Shown piece by piece: positions 1 to 6,234 of a stretch of 14,605 nt of DNA. The translations under genes were made by a program, and so were the position numbers. Under the pieces are notes generated by a model that saw only the letters and a program-made list of their open reading frames with translations, had not been told where the DNA came from and did not search any database. The DNA comes from SUG2458 sp051872335. Lineage in GTDB: Bacteria; Bacillota_I; Bacilli_A; RFN20; CAG-826. The DNA is taken from positions 1 through 14,605 of the forward strand of contig JBJEDT010000013.1 of NCBI GenBank assembly GCA_051872335.1, read 5' to 3'. Every line of letters begins with the position of its first letter. The first letter of the stretch is position 1.

Positions 1-2
1 CA

Positions 3-50
3 ATAAGAAGTAAGCAAGGACAAAAAAGTCTCACATCAATTGAAAGTTAA
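3..50 (+). CDS. possible 3' end of an upstream gene (partial)
   Basis: The third forward frame is open from the window edge to a TAA at 48-50 and would give a 15-residue tail ending in SLTSIES. The other two forward frames stop within the first 13 bases. The gene usually found before gmk in Firmicutes (yicC or remA) cannot be recognised in so short a tail. The only support is the open frame, its position and the lack of any other content, so it may be chance. Confidence 0.22.
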   Translation: MRSKQGQKSLTSIES

Positions 51-82
51 CATTATTTTTTTTTACAATTTTCAAATTGTAT

Positions 83-111
83 TTGCTTTATATATTTATA
101 GAGTGTAAAAT
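83..111 (+). promoter_or_regulatory. sigma-A type promoter of gmk
   Basis: A -35 box TTGCTT (83-88) and a -10 box TAAAAT (106-111) are separated by 17 bp, which predicts a start of transcription near 118 and a leader of about 36 nt before the gmk ATG. The same two hexamers at the same spacing precede the rsmB-like operon. A 7-bp inverted repeat (65-80) lies just upstream. Confidence 0.6.
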
Positions 112-153
112 AATAATAATTTAGAAAAGAATGTAATTGGAGAGTTTAGTTTT

Positions 154-747
154 ATGCAAAAGGGACTTTTAATTATTATTAGTGGACCAAGTGGAGTTGG
201 TAAAGGTACTATTAGACGTCGTATTATGGAAGATGATAGTCTAAATCTTTCTTATTCTGTTTCAATGACTACTAGACCTCCAAGAAATAAAGAAGTTGAA
301 GGTGTTGATTATTTCTTTGTATCTAACGAAGAATTTGACCGTAATTTAAAAAATGATAATTTCCTTGAATGGGCTAATTTTGTAGGTAACCGTTATGGAA
401 CACCTAAAGATTATGTTGAAAAACTTCGTGAAGAAGGAAGAAATGTTATTCTTGAAATTGAAATTGAAGGTGCTCAACAAGTCTTATCAAAATGTCAAGG
501 TAATGATGTTATCTCAATTTTTTTAATGCCACCTTCAATTGAACAACTTGAAGCACGTATTCGTGGTAGAAAAAGTGAATCAGAAGAAATTATTCAAGAA
601 CGTCTTGAAAAAGCAAGAAGAGAAATGTCTTCTCCTGCATTAAAGTATCAATATCATTACATTGTATATAATGATAGAGTTGAAAGAGCTTCTGAGGAAA
701 TCAAAGATATTATTAGAAGTAAACTTAATGCTAAAATAACAAAATAA
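154..747 (+). CDS. gmk: guanylate kinase
   Basis: Guanylate kinase phosphorylates GMP to GDP with ATP, an essential cytosolic step of purine nucleotide synthesis and salvage. The 197-aa length is close to the usual 200-207. The Walker A loop GPSGVGKGT lies at residues 11-19. The GMP-binding block follows, with S37, TTRPPR (39-44), the downstream EG and VDYFF (51-55). The LID region with paired arginines (about 135-155, RIRGRK and later RLEKARRE) is intact. The ATG is preceded by TTGGAGAG about 9 nt upstream, the best Shine-Dalgarno in the region. It is the first gene after a clear promoter and is followed after 10 nt by the next gene, so the two are probably co-transcribed. In most Firmicutes rpoZ follows gmk; here it does not. 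Identification is secure from the motifs. Confidence 0.97.
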   Translation: MQKGLLIIISGPSGVGKGTIRRRIMEDDSLNLSYSVSMTTRPPRNKEVEGVDYFFVSNEEFDRNLKNDNFLEWANFVGNRYGTPKDYVEKLREEGRNVILEIEIEGAQQVLSKCQGNDVISIFLMPPSIEQLEARIRGRKSESEEIIQERLEKARREMSSPALKYQYHYIVYNDRVERASEEIKDIIRSKLNAKITK

Positions 748-757
748 GGGGAAATAT

Positions 758-1276
758 ATGATTACAATATCAATTTTAGGATTAGATCAATTTGTTGTAG
801 GTGATTATTCACGTGAAATCACTAAAAAAATTGCTGATGCTTACGAAATAACTGAAGATGAAATTTTATTTTATGCTCCACAAGCTTTTATTTTCCATAA
901 AGGCTTTGATCAATCAGCTTACAATGTAGTTGTCAAAGTTGAAGCGGAAAGAAAATTTGAAGTATTTGAAGAAATTGTTTTTGCTATTATTTCAAAAACT
1001 TTATCAAAATATGTTATTCATATTAATGTTCAATTTGTCTATTTTGATGAAGAACATTGCTATTCGTATAAAAACGAAGATTACCCATTATATATGAGTG
1101 ATTCAAACGTTGTATATGATGAAAGTTATGAAGAAGAATCTGATGAAGATGTTGAAGTTTACGATGGTAATATTTTTGAAAATCTTGATGAATTGATTGA
1201 AGAAAAACAACGTGAACACGATGAAAAACATAATTGTGACTGTGAGCATGATTGTGAATGCAACCATAAACATTAG
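758..1276 (+). CDS. hypothetical protein, DUF1904/tautomerase-like with Cys/His-rich tail
   Basis: This is a 172-aa protein of unknown function. Residues 1-105 resemble, by eye, the DUF1904 family (tautomerase-like beta-alpha-beta fold): a short N-terminal strand, an amphipathic helix, a strand ending in AFIFHKG (43-49), a second helix and a strand leading to a Tyr-containing segment. DUF1904 members usually begin Met-Pro; here residue 2 is Ile, so the Pro1 used by tautomerase enzymes is absent. Residues 110-152 are very acidic. The last 19 residues carry five His (154, 158, 164, 170, 172) and two CxC pairs (160/162 and 166/168), a pattern that suggests metal binding. The Shine-Dalgarno AAGGGG overlaps the gmk stop codon. 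It sits where rpoZ is usual but shows no likeness to RNA polymerase omega. A strong terminator follows. Family assignment is moderate; function is open. Confidence 0.85.
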   Translation: MITISILGLDQFVVGDYSREITKKIADAYEITEDEILFYAPQAFIFHKGFDQSAYNVVVKVEAERKFEVFEEIVFAIISKTLSKYVIHINVQFVYFDEEHCYSYKNEDYPLYMSDSNVVYDESYEEESDEDVEVYDGNIFENLDELIEEKQREHDEKHNCDCEHDCECNHKH

Positions 1277-1284
1277 TGTAATTT

Positions 1285-1329
1285 ACCTCAAGTAATTATA
1301 TTAAACATTTACTTGAGGTTTTATTTTTA
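1285..1329 (+). terminator. rho-independent terminator after the gmk operon
   Basis: An 11-bp perfect stem (1285-1295 with 1309-1319, core CCTCAAGTA/TACTTGAGG) with a 13-nt loop is followed by a T-rich tract (TTTTATTTTT). It lies 8 nt after the stop codon at 1276 and separates the gmk pair from the next operon. Confidence 0.85.
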
Positions 1330-1346
1330 AAAAATAAATTGTTATA

Positions 1347-1375
1347 TTGCTTATAATATTTTGTCTTGATAAAAT
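1347..1375 (+). promoter_or_regulatory. extended -10 promoter of the rsmB-like operon
   Basis: TTGCTT (1347-1352), 17 bp, TAAAAT (1370-1375), with a TG at 1367-1368 giving an extended -10. Predicted transcription start is near 1382, so the leader would hold little more than the ribosome binding site. A TATAAT at 1352-1357 is an alternative -10 but has no recognisable -35. The hexamers are identical to those of the gmk promoter. Confidence 0.55.
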
Positions 1376-1396
1376 ATTAAAGAAGGGGTGATTTGC

Positions 1397-2671
1397 ATGA
1401 TAAATGTTATAAAAAGTAGTTTTGAAATTGCATATAAAACTTTTAAAAAAGATATTTCATTGCAAGAATGTTTGCAAAAATATTTTGATGCACATGCAAT
1501 GGCTCCAGAACAAAGAAAAAATATTGTAAAAATTTGTATAAATTTCTTTCGTAATAATCTTGCTTTATATGAATTACTAGAAGATGCTTTTCCTAAATTA
1601 AGAACTAATGATTTTTTTATTCTAGGTGTTTCTTTAACTGATTATTTATTTGTTAATTCATTATGTAAGGAAGAAAATATATGCACAGTAATTGAATTAT
1701 TACGATCTAATAAATCAAATCTTTCTGAAGATATGGTTGAAAGATTATTTGATAGTATTCATCAATACAAAGATTTAATTCCACAAAACATCAAAAATGG
1801 TACTAAAAAGTATCTTTCTTTAAAATACAATTTACCATTATGGGTTGTTAATTTATGGTCAAAACATTATGGCACAAATGTGGCTGAAAAATTAATGCAA
1901 CACGTTCGTAAATATGCATATAAAAATTTTAGAATTAATAGATTAAAAACTAGTTATCAAAAGGTTATGAATAGTTCACCTGATTTTGTTGGTGGACGTT
2001 CTATAACTCTTACAACAGTAGTATATAAATCCTTTAAAGACTGGAAAAACTTATCTTTATACGAAAACGGAGAAATTATACCGATTACTGAAGGTATGAA
2101 TCACTTAATTAATAAATTACATTTACGTGCTAATGATGAAGTTTTAGTTATTGATTATATGAAAACTAATGCTGCTTTAGCTATGGTTGAATCCTCAAAT
2201 GATAAAGCACATATTACTTTATATTGTGAAAACGAAGACGACAAATATACATTTAATCATAGAGTTAAATCGTATGGCTTCACTCATATTGAAGCTGGTG
2301 ATGGACCTTTATCAAGATTATTTACATATATTTCAAGTACTAAAGATCTTGTCTTTTTGTGTCCTAAATCAACTAATTTCAATAGTATTAACAATAATCC
2401 AGATTTCTTTATCCATTGTAAACAAGAACAACTTGATTCAATTATACAAGGTGAAAGAGATATGTTAGAAGAAGGCGCAAAATACGTTAGTGATAATGGT
2501 TTATTAGTTTACGCAATTGAAACAGCAAATAATAAAGAAGGTTCTTTATTAATTAGTGAGTTCTTGGATTTGCATAATGAATTTAAATTAGTTGAACAGA
2601 GACAAACATTGCAATTTGATAGAAGAGATACTTCCTTTTACTTTGCAATCTTACGAAAGATAGGTAAATAA
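1397..2671 (+). CDS. RsmB-like protein (NusB/NOP2 family), apparently catalytically dead
   Basis: RsmB methylates C967 of 16S rRNA with SAM. This 424-aa protein keeps the family layout: a NusB-like helical domain (about 1-130), a linker with the LPLWVVNLWSKHYG block, the FRINRLKTS strand, and a C-terminal Rossmann-like domain. The expected catalytic motifs are gone. At the SAM loop (normally CAAPGGKT) residues 252-259 read IDYMKTNA. In motif IV (normally DAPCS) residues 321-325 read LCPKS, so Asp becomes Leu and Cys becomes Lys. In motif VI (normally YATCS) residues 372-376 read YAIET, so the nucleophilic Cys becomes Glu. The frame is intact, so this looks like a maintained pseudoenzyme, perhaps an rRNA-binding assembly factor (inference). 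I choose the ATG at 1397: the GTG at 1388 lies inside the Shine-Dalgarno AAGGGGTG. It is placed directly before rlmN, as true rsmB is in Firmicutes. Confidence 0.85.
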   Translation: MINVIKSSFEIAYKTFKKDISLQECLQKYFDAHAMAPEQRKNIVKICINFFRNNLALYELLEDAFPKLRTNDFFILGVSLTDYLFVNSLCKEENICTVIELLRSNKSNLSEDMVERLFDSIHQYKDLIPQNIKNGTKKYLSLKYNLPLWVVNLWSKHYGTNVAEKLMQHVRKYAYKNFRINRLKTSYQKVMNSSPDFVGGRSITLTTVVYKSFKDWKNLSLYENGEIIPITEGMNHLINKLHLRANDEVLVIDYMKTNAALAMVESSNDKAHITLYCENEDDKYTFNHRVKSYGFTHIEAGDGPLSRLFTYISSTKDLVFLCPKSTNFNSINNNPDFFIHCKQEQLDSIIQGERDMLEEGAKYVSDNGLLVYAIETANNKEGSLLISEFLDLHNEFKLVEQRQTLQFDRRDTSFYFAILRKIGK

Positions 2672-2672
2672 A

Positions 2673-3710
2673 ATGATCAATTTATATGGTTTAGAAATAA
2701 AAAAATTAGAAAAATTAATGCTTGAAGAAGGACAAACAAAATATAGAGCAACTCAACTTTATACTTGGTTATATGAAAAGAAAGCTAAGTCATTTGATGA
2801 AATGACTGATGTTTCATTACGTTTTCGTGAAGTATTAAAGGAAAAATATTGTTTTGAAATACCTTCTATTTTTGTAAAGCAACAAAGTAAAGATGGAACA
2901 ATAAAATGTTTATTAGAACTCAAAGATGGTGCTAAAGTTGAAACTGTTTTAATGCGCTATAGTTATGGGAATGTTATTTGTGTAACTTCTCAAGTTGGCT
3001 GCAACATGGGTTGTAGTTTTTGTGCTAGTGGATTATTAAAGAAGCAACGTGATTTATTACCTGAAGAAATGGTTGGTCAAGTTCTTGTGATGAATAATAT
3101 TTTACAAGAAGAAGGTAACAACCAAAGAGTCACTCATGTTGTTGTTATGGGAACTGGAGAACCTTTTGATAACTATGATAATGTTATTGATTTTGTTAGA
3201 ATTATTAACCATCAAAAAGCTTTAGCAATCGGTGCCAGACACATTACTGTTTCAACGTGTGGAATTCCAGATAAAATTATTCAATATGCTCATGAAGGAT
3301 TACAAATTAACTTAGCTATTTCTCTTCATGCACCTAATAATGAAATACGTTCAAAAATTATGAAAATAAATAAAGCATATCCATTAGAAGTATTAATTCC
3401 TGCAGTTGCAGAATATAATAAAATTGCTGACCGAAGAGTTACATATGAGTACATTTTATTAAAAGGTGTTAATGATTCAATGGAAAACGCTGATGAATTA
3501 GCAAGATTAATTAAACCTACTTTTGCTTATGTTAATTTAATTCCATATAATGAAGTTGATGAACATGGTTATCATCGTTCAGATAATGTTAAAGCTTTTT
3601 TAGATAGATTAATAAAAAATAATGTTACAGCAACAATAAGAAAAGAATTTGGCTCAGATATTGATGCTGCTTGTGGTCAATTGAGAGCAAAACAAGAGGG
3701 TAAATTATAA
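2673..3710 (+). CDS. rlmN: dual-specificity 23S rRNA/tRNA adenine-C2 methyltransferase RlmN
   Basis: RlmN is a radical-SAM enzyme that makes 2-methyladenosine at A2503 of 23S rRNA and A37 of some tRNAs. The radical-SAM cluster motif CxxxCxxC is at C110, C114 and C117. The two cysteines of the ping-pong mechanism are both present: C103, seven residues before the cluster, and C334 in the C-terminal DAACGQL block. GTGEPFDNYDNV is the family's SAM-binding GEP motif, and the HITVSTCG and LAISLHA blocks follow. The 345-aa length is typical. The ATG lies one base after the preceding stop and three bases separate it from rsgA, so translation is probably coupled within one operon. In many Firmicutes stp and prkC stand between rlmN and rsgA; they are absent here. 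All catalytic residues are intact, in contrast to the RsmB-like neighbour. Confidence 0.97.
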   Translation: MINLYGLEIKKLEKLMLEEGQTKYRATQLYTWLYEKKAKSFDEMTDVSLRFREVLKEKYCFEIPSIFVKQQSKDGTIKCLLELKDGAKVETVLMRYSYGNVICVTSQVGCNMGCSFCASGLLKKQRDLLPEEMVGQVLVMNNILQEEGNNQRVTHVVVMGTGEPFDNYDNVIDFVRIINHQKALAIGARHITVSTCGIPDKIIQYAHEGLQINLAISLHAPNNEIRSKIMKINKAYPLEVLIPAVAEYNKIADRRVTYEYILLKGVNDSMENADELARLIKPTFAYVNLIPYNEVDEHGYHRSDNVKAFLDRLIKNNVTATIRKEFGSDIDAACGQLRAKQEGKL

Positions 3711-3713
3711 TCT

Positions 3714-4571
3714 ATGAAAGGTATAATTGTATCTTCTATTTGTGGTGTTTATAAAGTTTTGGCAATGGGACAGGAGTATAATGCAACGGCTCGTGGCCTT
3801 TTTAAACATAAAAAAAGAAAACTAATTGTCGGTGATTATGTTGAAATTAATGAGAATGAAAATATCATTACAAATTATTATGAACAAAAAAATTCATTCA
3901 TTAGACCTAGCATTGCTAATGTTGATCAAGCAGCTGTTGTAATGTCAGCTGTAGAACCGGAATTTTCACTCTTTTTAGTTGATAAATTTTTAACTTACAT
4001 TAATTTTAATAATGTTAATGGAATTGTCGTTATTACAAAAGTTGATAAATTGAAAAATAGAGAAGAAATAGATAAATATAAAGAAATTATTGAGTCTTAT
4101 GGTGTTAAAGTTGTTTATTTTTCTAAAGTTACTAAAGAAGGTATAGAAAGTCTTAATGAACAATTTTTAAATAAAACAACTGTTTTAATGGGGCAATCTG
4201 GAGTAGGCAAATCATCACTTCTAAACACTTTAATTCCTGAATACAATCGATTAATTGGTGAATATTCGGCTGCTTTAGGAAGAGGAAAGCATCAAACTAA
4301 AGAAGTAATTTTATTGCCTTTTTATAATGGATTTATTGCTGATACTCCAGGATTTTCAAGTTTGGATATAGAATTATCACCAAAACAAATTGCTATGAGT
4401 TTTCCTGTTATTAAAGATTATTATGGAAAATGTTTTTTCGGTGATTGCTTGCATATAAGTGAAAAAGGTTGTAAAGTGAAAGAAAGAATAGATAATGGTT
4501 TTTCTTCATTATCTTATGAGAATTATTTAGTTCTTATTAAGGAAGCAAAGGAAAGGAAGGCTAAATATTAA
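3714..4571 (+). CDS. rsgA: ribosome small subunit-dependent GTPase RsgA
   Basis: RsgA is a circularly permuted GTPase that acts late in 30S subunit maturation. Residues 1-65 form the OB-fold domain. The permuted order of G motifs is visible: G4 TKVD at 108-111, then G1 GQSGVGKSS at 160-168, then G3 DTPGFSS from 210. The switch region GRGKHQT and the C-terminal zinc knuckle follow, with C240, C245, H247 and C253 as ligands. The 285-aa length is normal. It begins three bases after rlmN and ends two bases before rpe, with AAGAGGG as Shine-Dalgarno inside the end of rlmN. The rsgA-rpe pair is conserved across Firmicutes. Nothing in the sequence suggests loss of function. Confidence 0.97.
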   Translation: MKGIIVSSICGVYKVLAMGQEYNATARGLFKHKKRKLIVGDYVEINENENIITNYYEQKNSFIRPSIANVDQAAVVMSAVEPEFSLFLVDKFLTYINFNNVNGIVVITKVDKLKNREEIDKYKEIIESYGVKVVYFSKVTKEGIESLNEQFLNKTTVLMGQSGVGKSSLLNTLIPEYNRLIGEYSAALGRGKHQTKEVILLPFYNGFIADTPGFSSLDIELSPKQIAMSFPVIKDYYGKCFFGDCLHISEKGCKVKERIDNGFSSLSYENYLVLIKEAKERKAKY

Positions 4572-4573
4572 CT

Positions 4574-5245
4574 ATGAAAGAAATTATAGTTGCACCATCG
4601 CTTTTAGCTTGTAAAAGAGAAGAGGCACCTCATCAAGTTGCATTAATGCAACAATATGGAGCATCATGGCTTCATTTTGATGTTATGGATGGAATTTTTG
4701 TTCCAAATACTTCATTTGCATCCGATTATATTTATGAAATTAAAAAGTTCCATCATTTATTATTAGATGTTCATTTAATGGTTGATAATCCTCTTGATTA
4801 TATTGATGAATATAAAGAAGCAGGAGCAAGTTATTTAACATTTCATTATGAAAGTTTCTATGATGATGATCAAAGATATGATATGATTAGAAAAATTAAA
4901 AAAGCAGGAATGAAAGCTGGAATGTCAATTAAACCAAATACTCCTGCAAGTGTTTTATTTGATTTTTTAGAGTATTTAGATCTTGTTTTAATTATGTCTG
5001 TTGAACCTGGAAAAGGTGGTCAATCATTTATTGAATCAAGTACTAAAAAGATTTTAAAAATTGCTAAAGAAAGAGAACACATTAATAATAAAAATCTTTT
5101 AATATCCGTTGATGGTGGCATAAATAATGTAACTGGAGAATATTGCACAAATGCTGGTGCTGATGTTTTAGTAGCAGGTTCTTATTTGTTTCATCAAGGT
5201 AATATTGGTGAACGTATTAATAGATTGAAAGGTCGTATTAAATAA
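4574..5245 (+). CDS. rpe: ribulose-phosphate 3-epimerase
   Basis: Rpe interconverts ribulose 5-phosphate and xylulose 5-phosphate in the pentose phosphate pathway. The protein is a 223-aa TIM barrel with the family blocks in order: VAPSLLAC near the start, HFDVMDG (34-40) with the metal ligand H34 and catalytic D36, DVHLMV (65-70) with H67, the phosphate-side block SVEPGKGGQSF, SVDGGIN with D180, and GADVLVAGS. Metal ligands and both catalytic aspartates are present. The start follows the rsgA stop by two bases, with a GGAAAGGAAGG ribosome binding site inside rsgA. The stop overlaps the next gene's ATG by one base (TAATG), a sign of translational coupling. Confidence 0.96.
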   Translation: MKEIIVAPSLLACKREEAPHQVALMQQYGASWLHFDVMDGIFVPNTSFASDYIYEIKKFHHLLLDVHLMVDNPLDYIDEYKEAGASYLTFHYESFYDDDQRYDMIRKIKKAGMKAGMSIKPNTPASVLFDFLEYLDLVLIMSVEPGKGGQSFIESSTKKILKIAKEREHINNKNLLISVDGGINNVTGEYCTNAGADVLVAGSYLFHQGNIGERINRLKGRIK

Positions 5246-5880
5246 TGAACTTAACGTTTCTTATTTGGGGAAGTGCTGTTTTATTAAGTTTTATTCTCCT
5301 TGTTTTTTTTGGTTGCTTTTTATTTAAGTTAGCTACAAAAAAGAATTATTCTCTTCTTTCATATTTTCCTTTTGAAATTTTTCATTATAAAAACGGTAAT
5401 TTGAATATCATACTTCAAGTTCTTTGTATTATATTTTGTGCTACATATGGAATTTTTAATATCAATGTTTTCACTTCATATTTTGGAAGTCTTTTTAAGA
5501 TAGAGATTGTTTTTATTGCTTTTATTACTATTTTAACTATATGTATTTTTTATCTTCAAATTGGTAGTGATAAAGTTCATATCATTGGTTCGGTATTTTT
5601 CTTAGTATTTTCAACTATGAATTCATTTTATTTGTCATACATTTTATATGTAACAAATTACATTCTTGTTTATAAAGCTGTAAATTATATTATCTTTGGA
5701 TTAGCTATTATTAAGTTAGTTTTGATTTTAAATCCAAAGATGAAAACATGTTTTAAATTATATAAAGATGAAGATGGAGATCTATATAGACCAAAAGTAT
5801 TTTATTTAGCTTTTTGTGAATGGGCTATTTTAATTTTAAATATTGTTGAAGTTATATTAATTGCAACAGGACTTAAATAA
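5245..5880 (+). CDS. hypothetical six-helix membrane protein
   Basis: I do not recognise this 211-aa protein. Hydrophobicity by eye gives about six transmembrane segments: 4-28, 53-75, 86-106, 112-135, 143-163 and 185-209. A polar stretch (about 166-184, with DEDGDLYRPK) lies between the last two, and there is a short Lys-rich loop (30-34) after the first. It has no visible enzymatic motif. Its start codon overlaps the rpe stop by one base, so it is the last gene of the rsmB-like/rlmN/rsgA/rpe operon. In Firmicutes this slot often holds thiN (thiamine pyrophosphokinase), to which this protein bears no resemblance. A bidirectional terminator begins immediately after its stop. It could be a small permease or a lineage-specific membrane protein. 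Confidence 0.85.
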   Translation: MNLTFLIWGSAVLLSFILLVFFGCFLFKLATKKNYSLLSYFPFEIFHYKNGNLNIILQVLCIIFCATYGIFNINVFTSYFGSLFKIEIVFIAFITILTICIFYLQIGSDKVHIIGSVFFLVFSTMNSFYLSYILYVTNYILVYKAVNYIIFGLAIIKLVLILNPKMKTCFKLYKDEDGDLYRPKVFYLAFCEWAILILNIVEVILIATGLK

Positions 5881-5911
5881 AAAAAATCATCTCTTTACGA
5901 GATGATTTTTT
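5881..5911. terminator. bidirectional terminator between convergent genes
   Basis: TCATCTC (5887-5893) pairs with GAGATGA (5899-5905) around a 5-nt loop, flanked by A6 on one side and T6 on the other. It therefore works as an intrinsic terminator on either strand. It fills the whole gap between the plus-strand operon and rpmB, and its T-tract runs into the rpmB stop codon (5910-5912 on the minus strand). Confidence 0.9.
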
Positions 5912-6104
5912 AGTCTTCTTTTGACATTTTATTAAGGGTTCTGTAGGCACGTGCAGACATACGAACTGTTTTAACTTGTCCGTCAACCATTACCTTATAT
6001 GGTTGAAGATTAACGTTCCATTTACGACGTGTAGCTCTTAATGAGTGGGAACGATTGTTTCCGCTTAATGGGCCTTTACCTGTAACTGGGCAAACTCTTG
6101 ACAT
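5910..6104 (-). CDS. rpmB: 50S ribosomal protein bL28
   Basis: This is a basic 64-aa protein with the L28 hallmark N-terminus (MSRVCPVTGKGPLSGNNRSHS), followed by ATRRKWNVNLQ and the C-terminal segment TVRMSARAYRTL. It has a single cysteine (C5), so it lacks the paired CxxC ligands and belongs to the zinc-free form. The ribosome binding site AGGGAGG (minus strand, near 6114-6120) is close to perfect. It is encoded opposite to the preceding operon, as usual in the Firmicutes rsgA-rpe-rpmB neighbourhood. It has its own promoter, with a perfect inverted repeat in the leader, and it ends in the shared terminator. Identification is secure. Confidence 0.97.
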   Translation of the reverse strand: MSRVCPVTGKGPLSGNNRSHSLRATRRKWNVNLQPYKVMVDGQVKTVRMSARAYRTLNKMSKED

Positions 6105-6140
6105 AATTCTTAACCTCCCTTAATTTTAACGATTCTTCAT

Positions 6141-6160
6141 TGTGTAAATTTACTTACACA
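6141..6160 (-). promoter_or_regulatory. inverted repeat at the 5' end of the rpmB leader
   Basis: Perfect 7-bp arms TGTGTAA (6141-6147) and TTACACA (6154-6160) flank a 6-base centre. An overlapping 10-base perfect palindrome, GTAAATTTAC, lies at 6144-6153. The repeat begins about 3 nt after the predicted transcription start of rpmB, so it could be a repressor operator overlapping the start region or an RNA hairpin at the 5' end of the message. Which one cannot be told from sequence. Confidence 0.45.
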
Positions 6161-6169
6161 CGCTTTATG

Positions 6170-6198
6170 ATAATAACATTTAACACTTTTTTTTGCAA
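6170..6198 (-). promoter_or_regulatory. extended -10 promoter of rpmB
   Basis: Read on the minus strand, a -35 box TTGCAA (6198-6193), 17 bp and a -10 box TATTAT (6175-6170) are present, with TG one base before the -10 (extended -10). Predicted transcription start is near 6163, giving a leader of about 58 nt. Confidence 0.65.
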
Positions 6199-6207
6199 TA
6201 AATATTT

Positions 6208-6230
6208 ACATTTTTTTAAAAAAATAATGT
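6208..6230. terminator. possible weak AT-only hairpin after the minus-strand membrane gene
   Basis: ACATT (6208-6212) pairs with AATGT (6226-6230), and the A/T tracts between them can extend the stem. T-rich sequence follows on the plus strand. It lies just beyond the stop of the minus-strand gene ending at 6235 and before the rpmB promoter. With almost no G-C pairs it may be a weak terminator or only a by-product of the AT-rich spacer. Confidence 0.25.
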
Positions 6231-6234
6231 TTTT

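Noticed and set aside
51..82. Intrinsic terminator formed by the T-run at 56-64
   Set aside because: No stable GC-containing stem precedes the nine-T run; the only clear inverted repeat (65-80) lies after it.
758..1276. RNA polymerase omega subunit (rpoZ), expected after gmk
   Set aside because: The protein is about twice the omega length and lacks the N-terminal omega motifs; only the position matches.
1388..1396. GTG start three codons before the chosen start of the RsmB-like gene
   Set aside because: The GTG is part of the Shine-Dalgarno AAGGGGTG that serves the ATG at 1397, so it cannot be initiated from that site.
2187..2468. 93-codon open frame inside the RsmB-like gene
   Set aside because: It overlaps a clearly family-related gene in another frame, has no ribosome binding site, and its Ile/Leu/Asn-rich translation is typical of AT-rich out-of-frame sequence.
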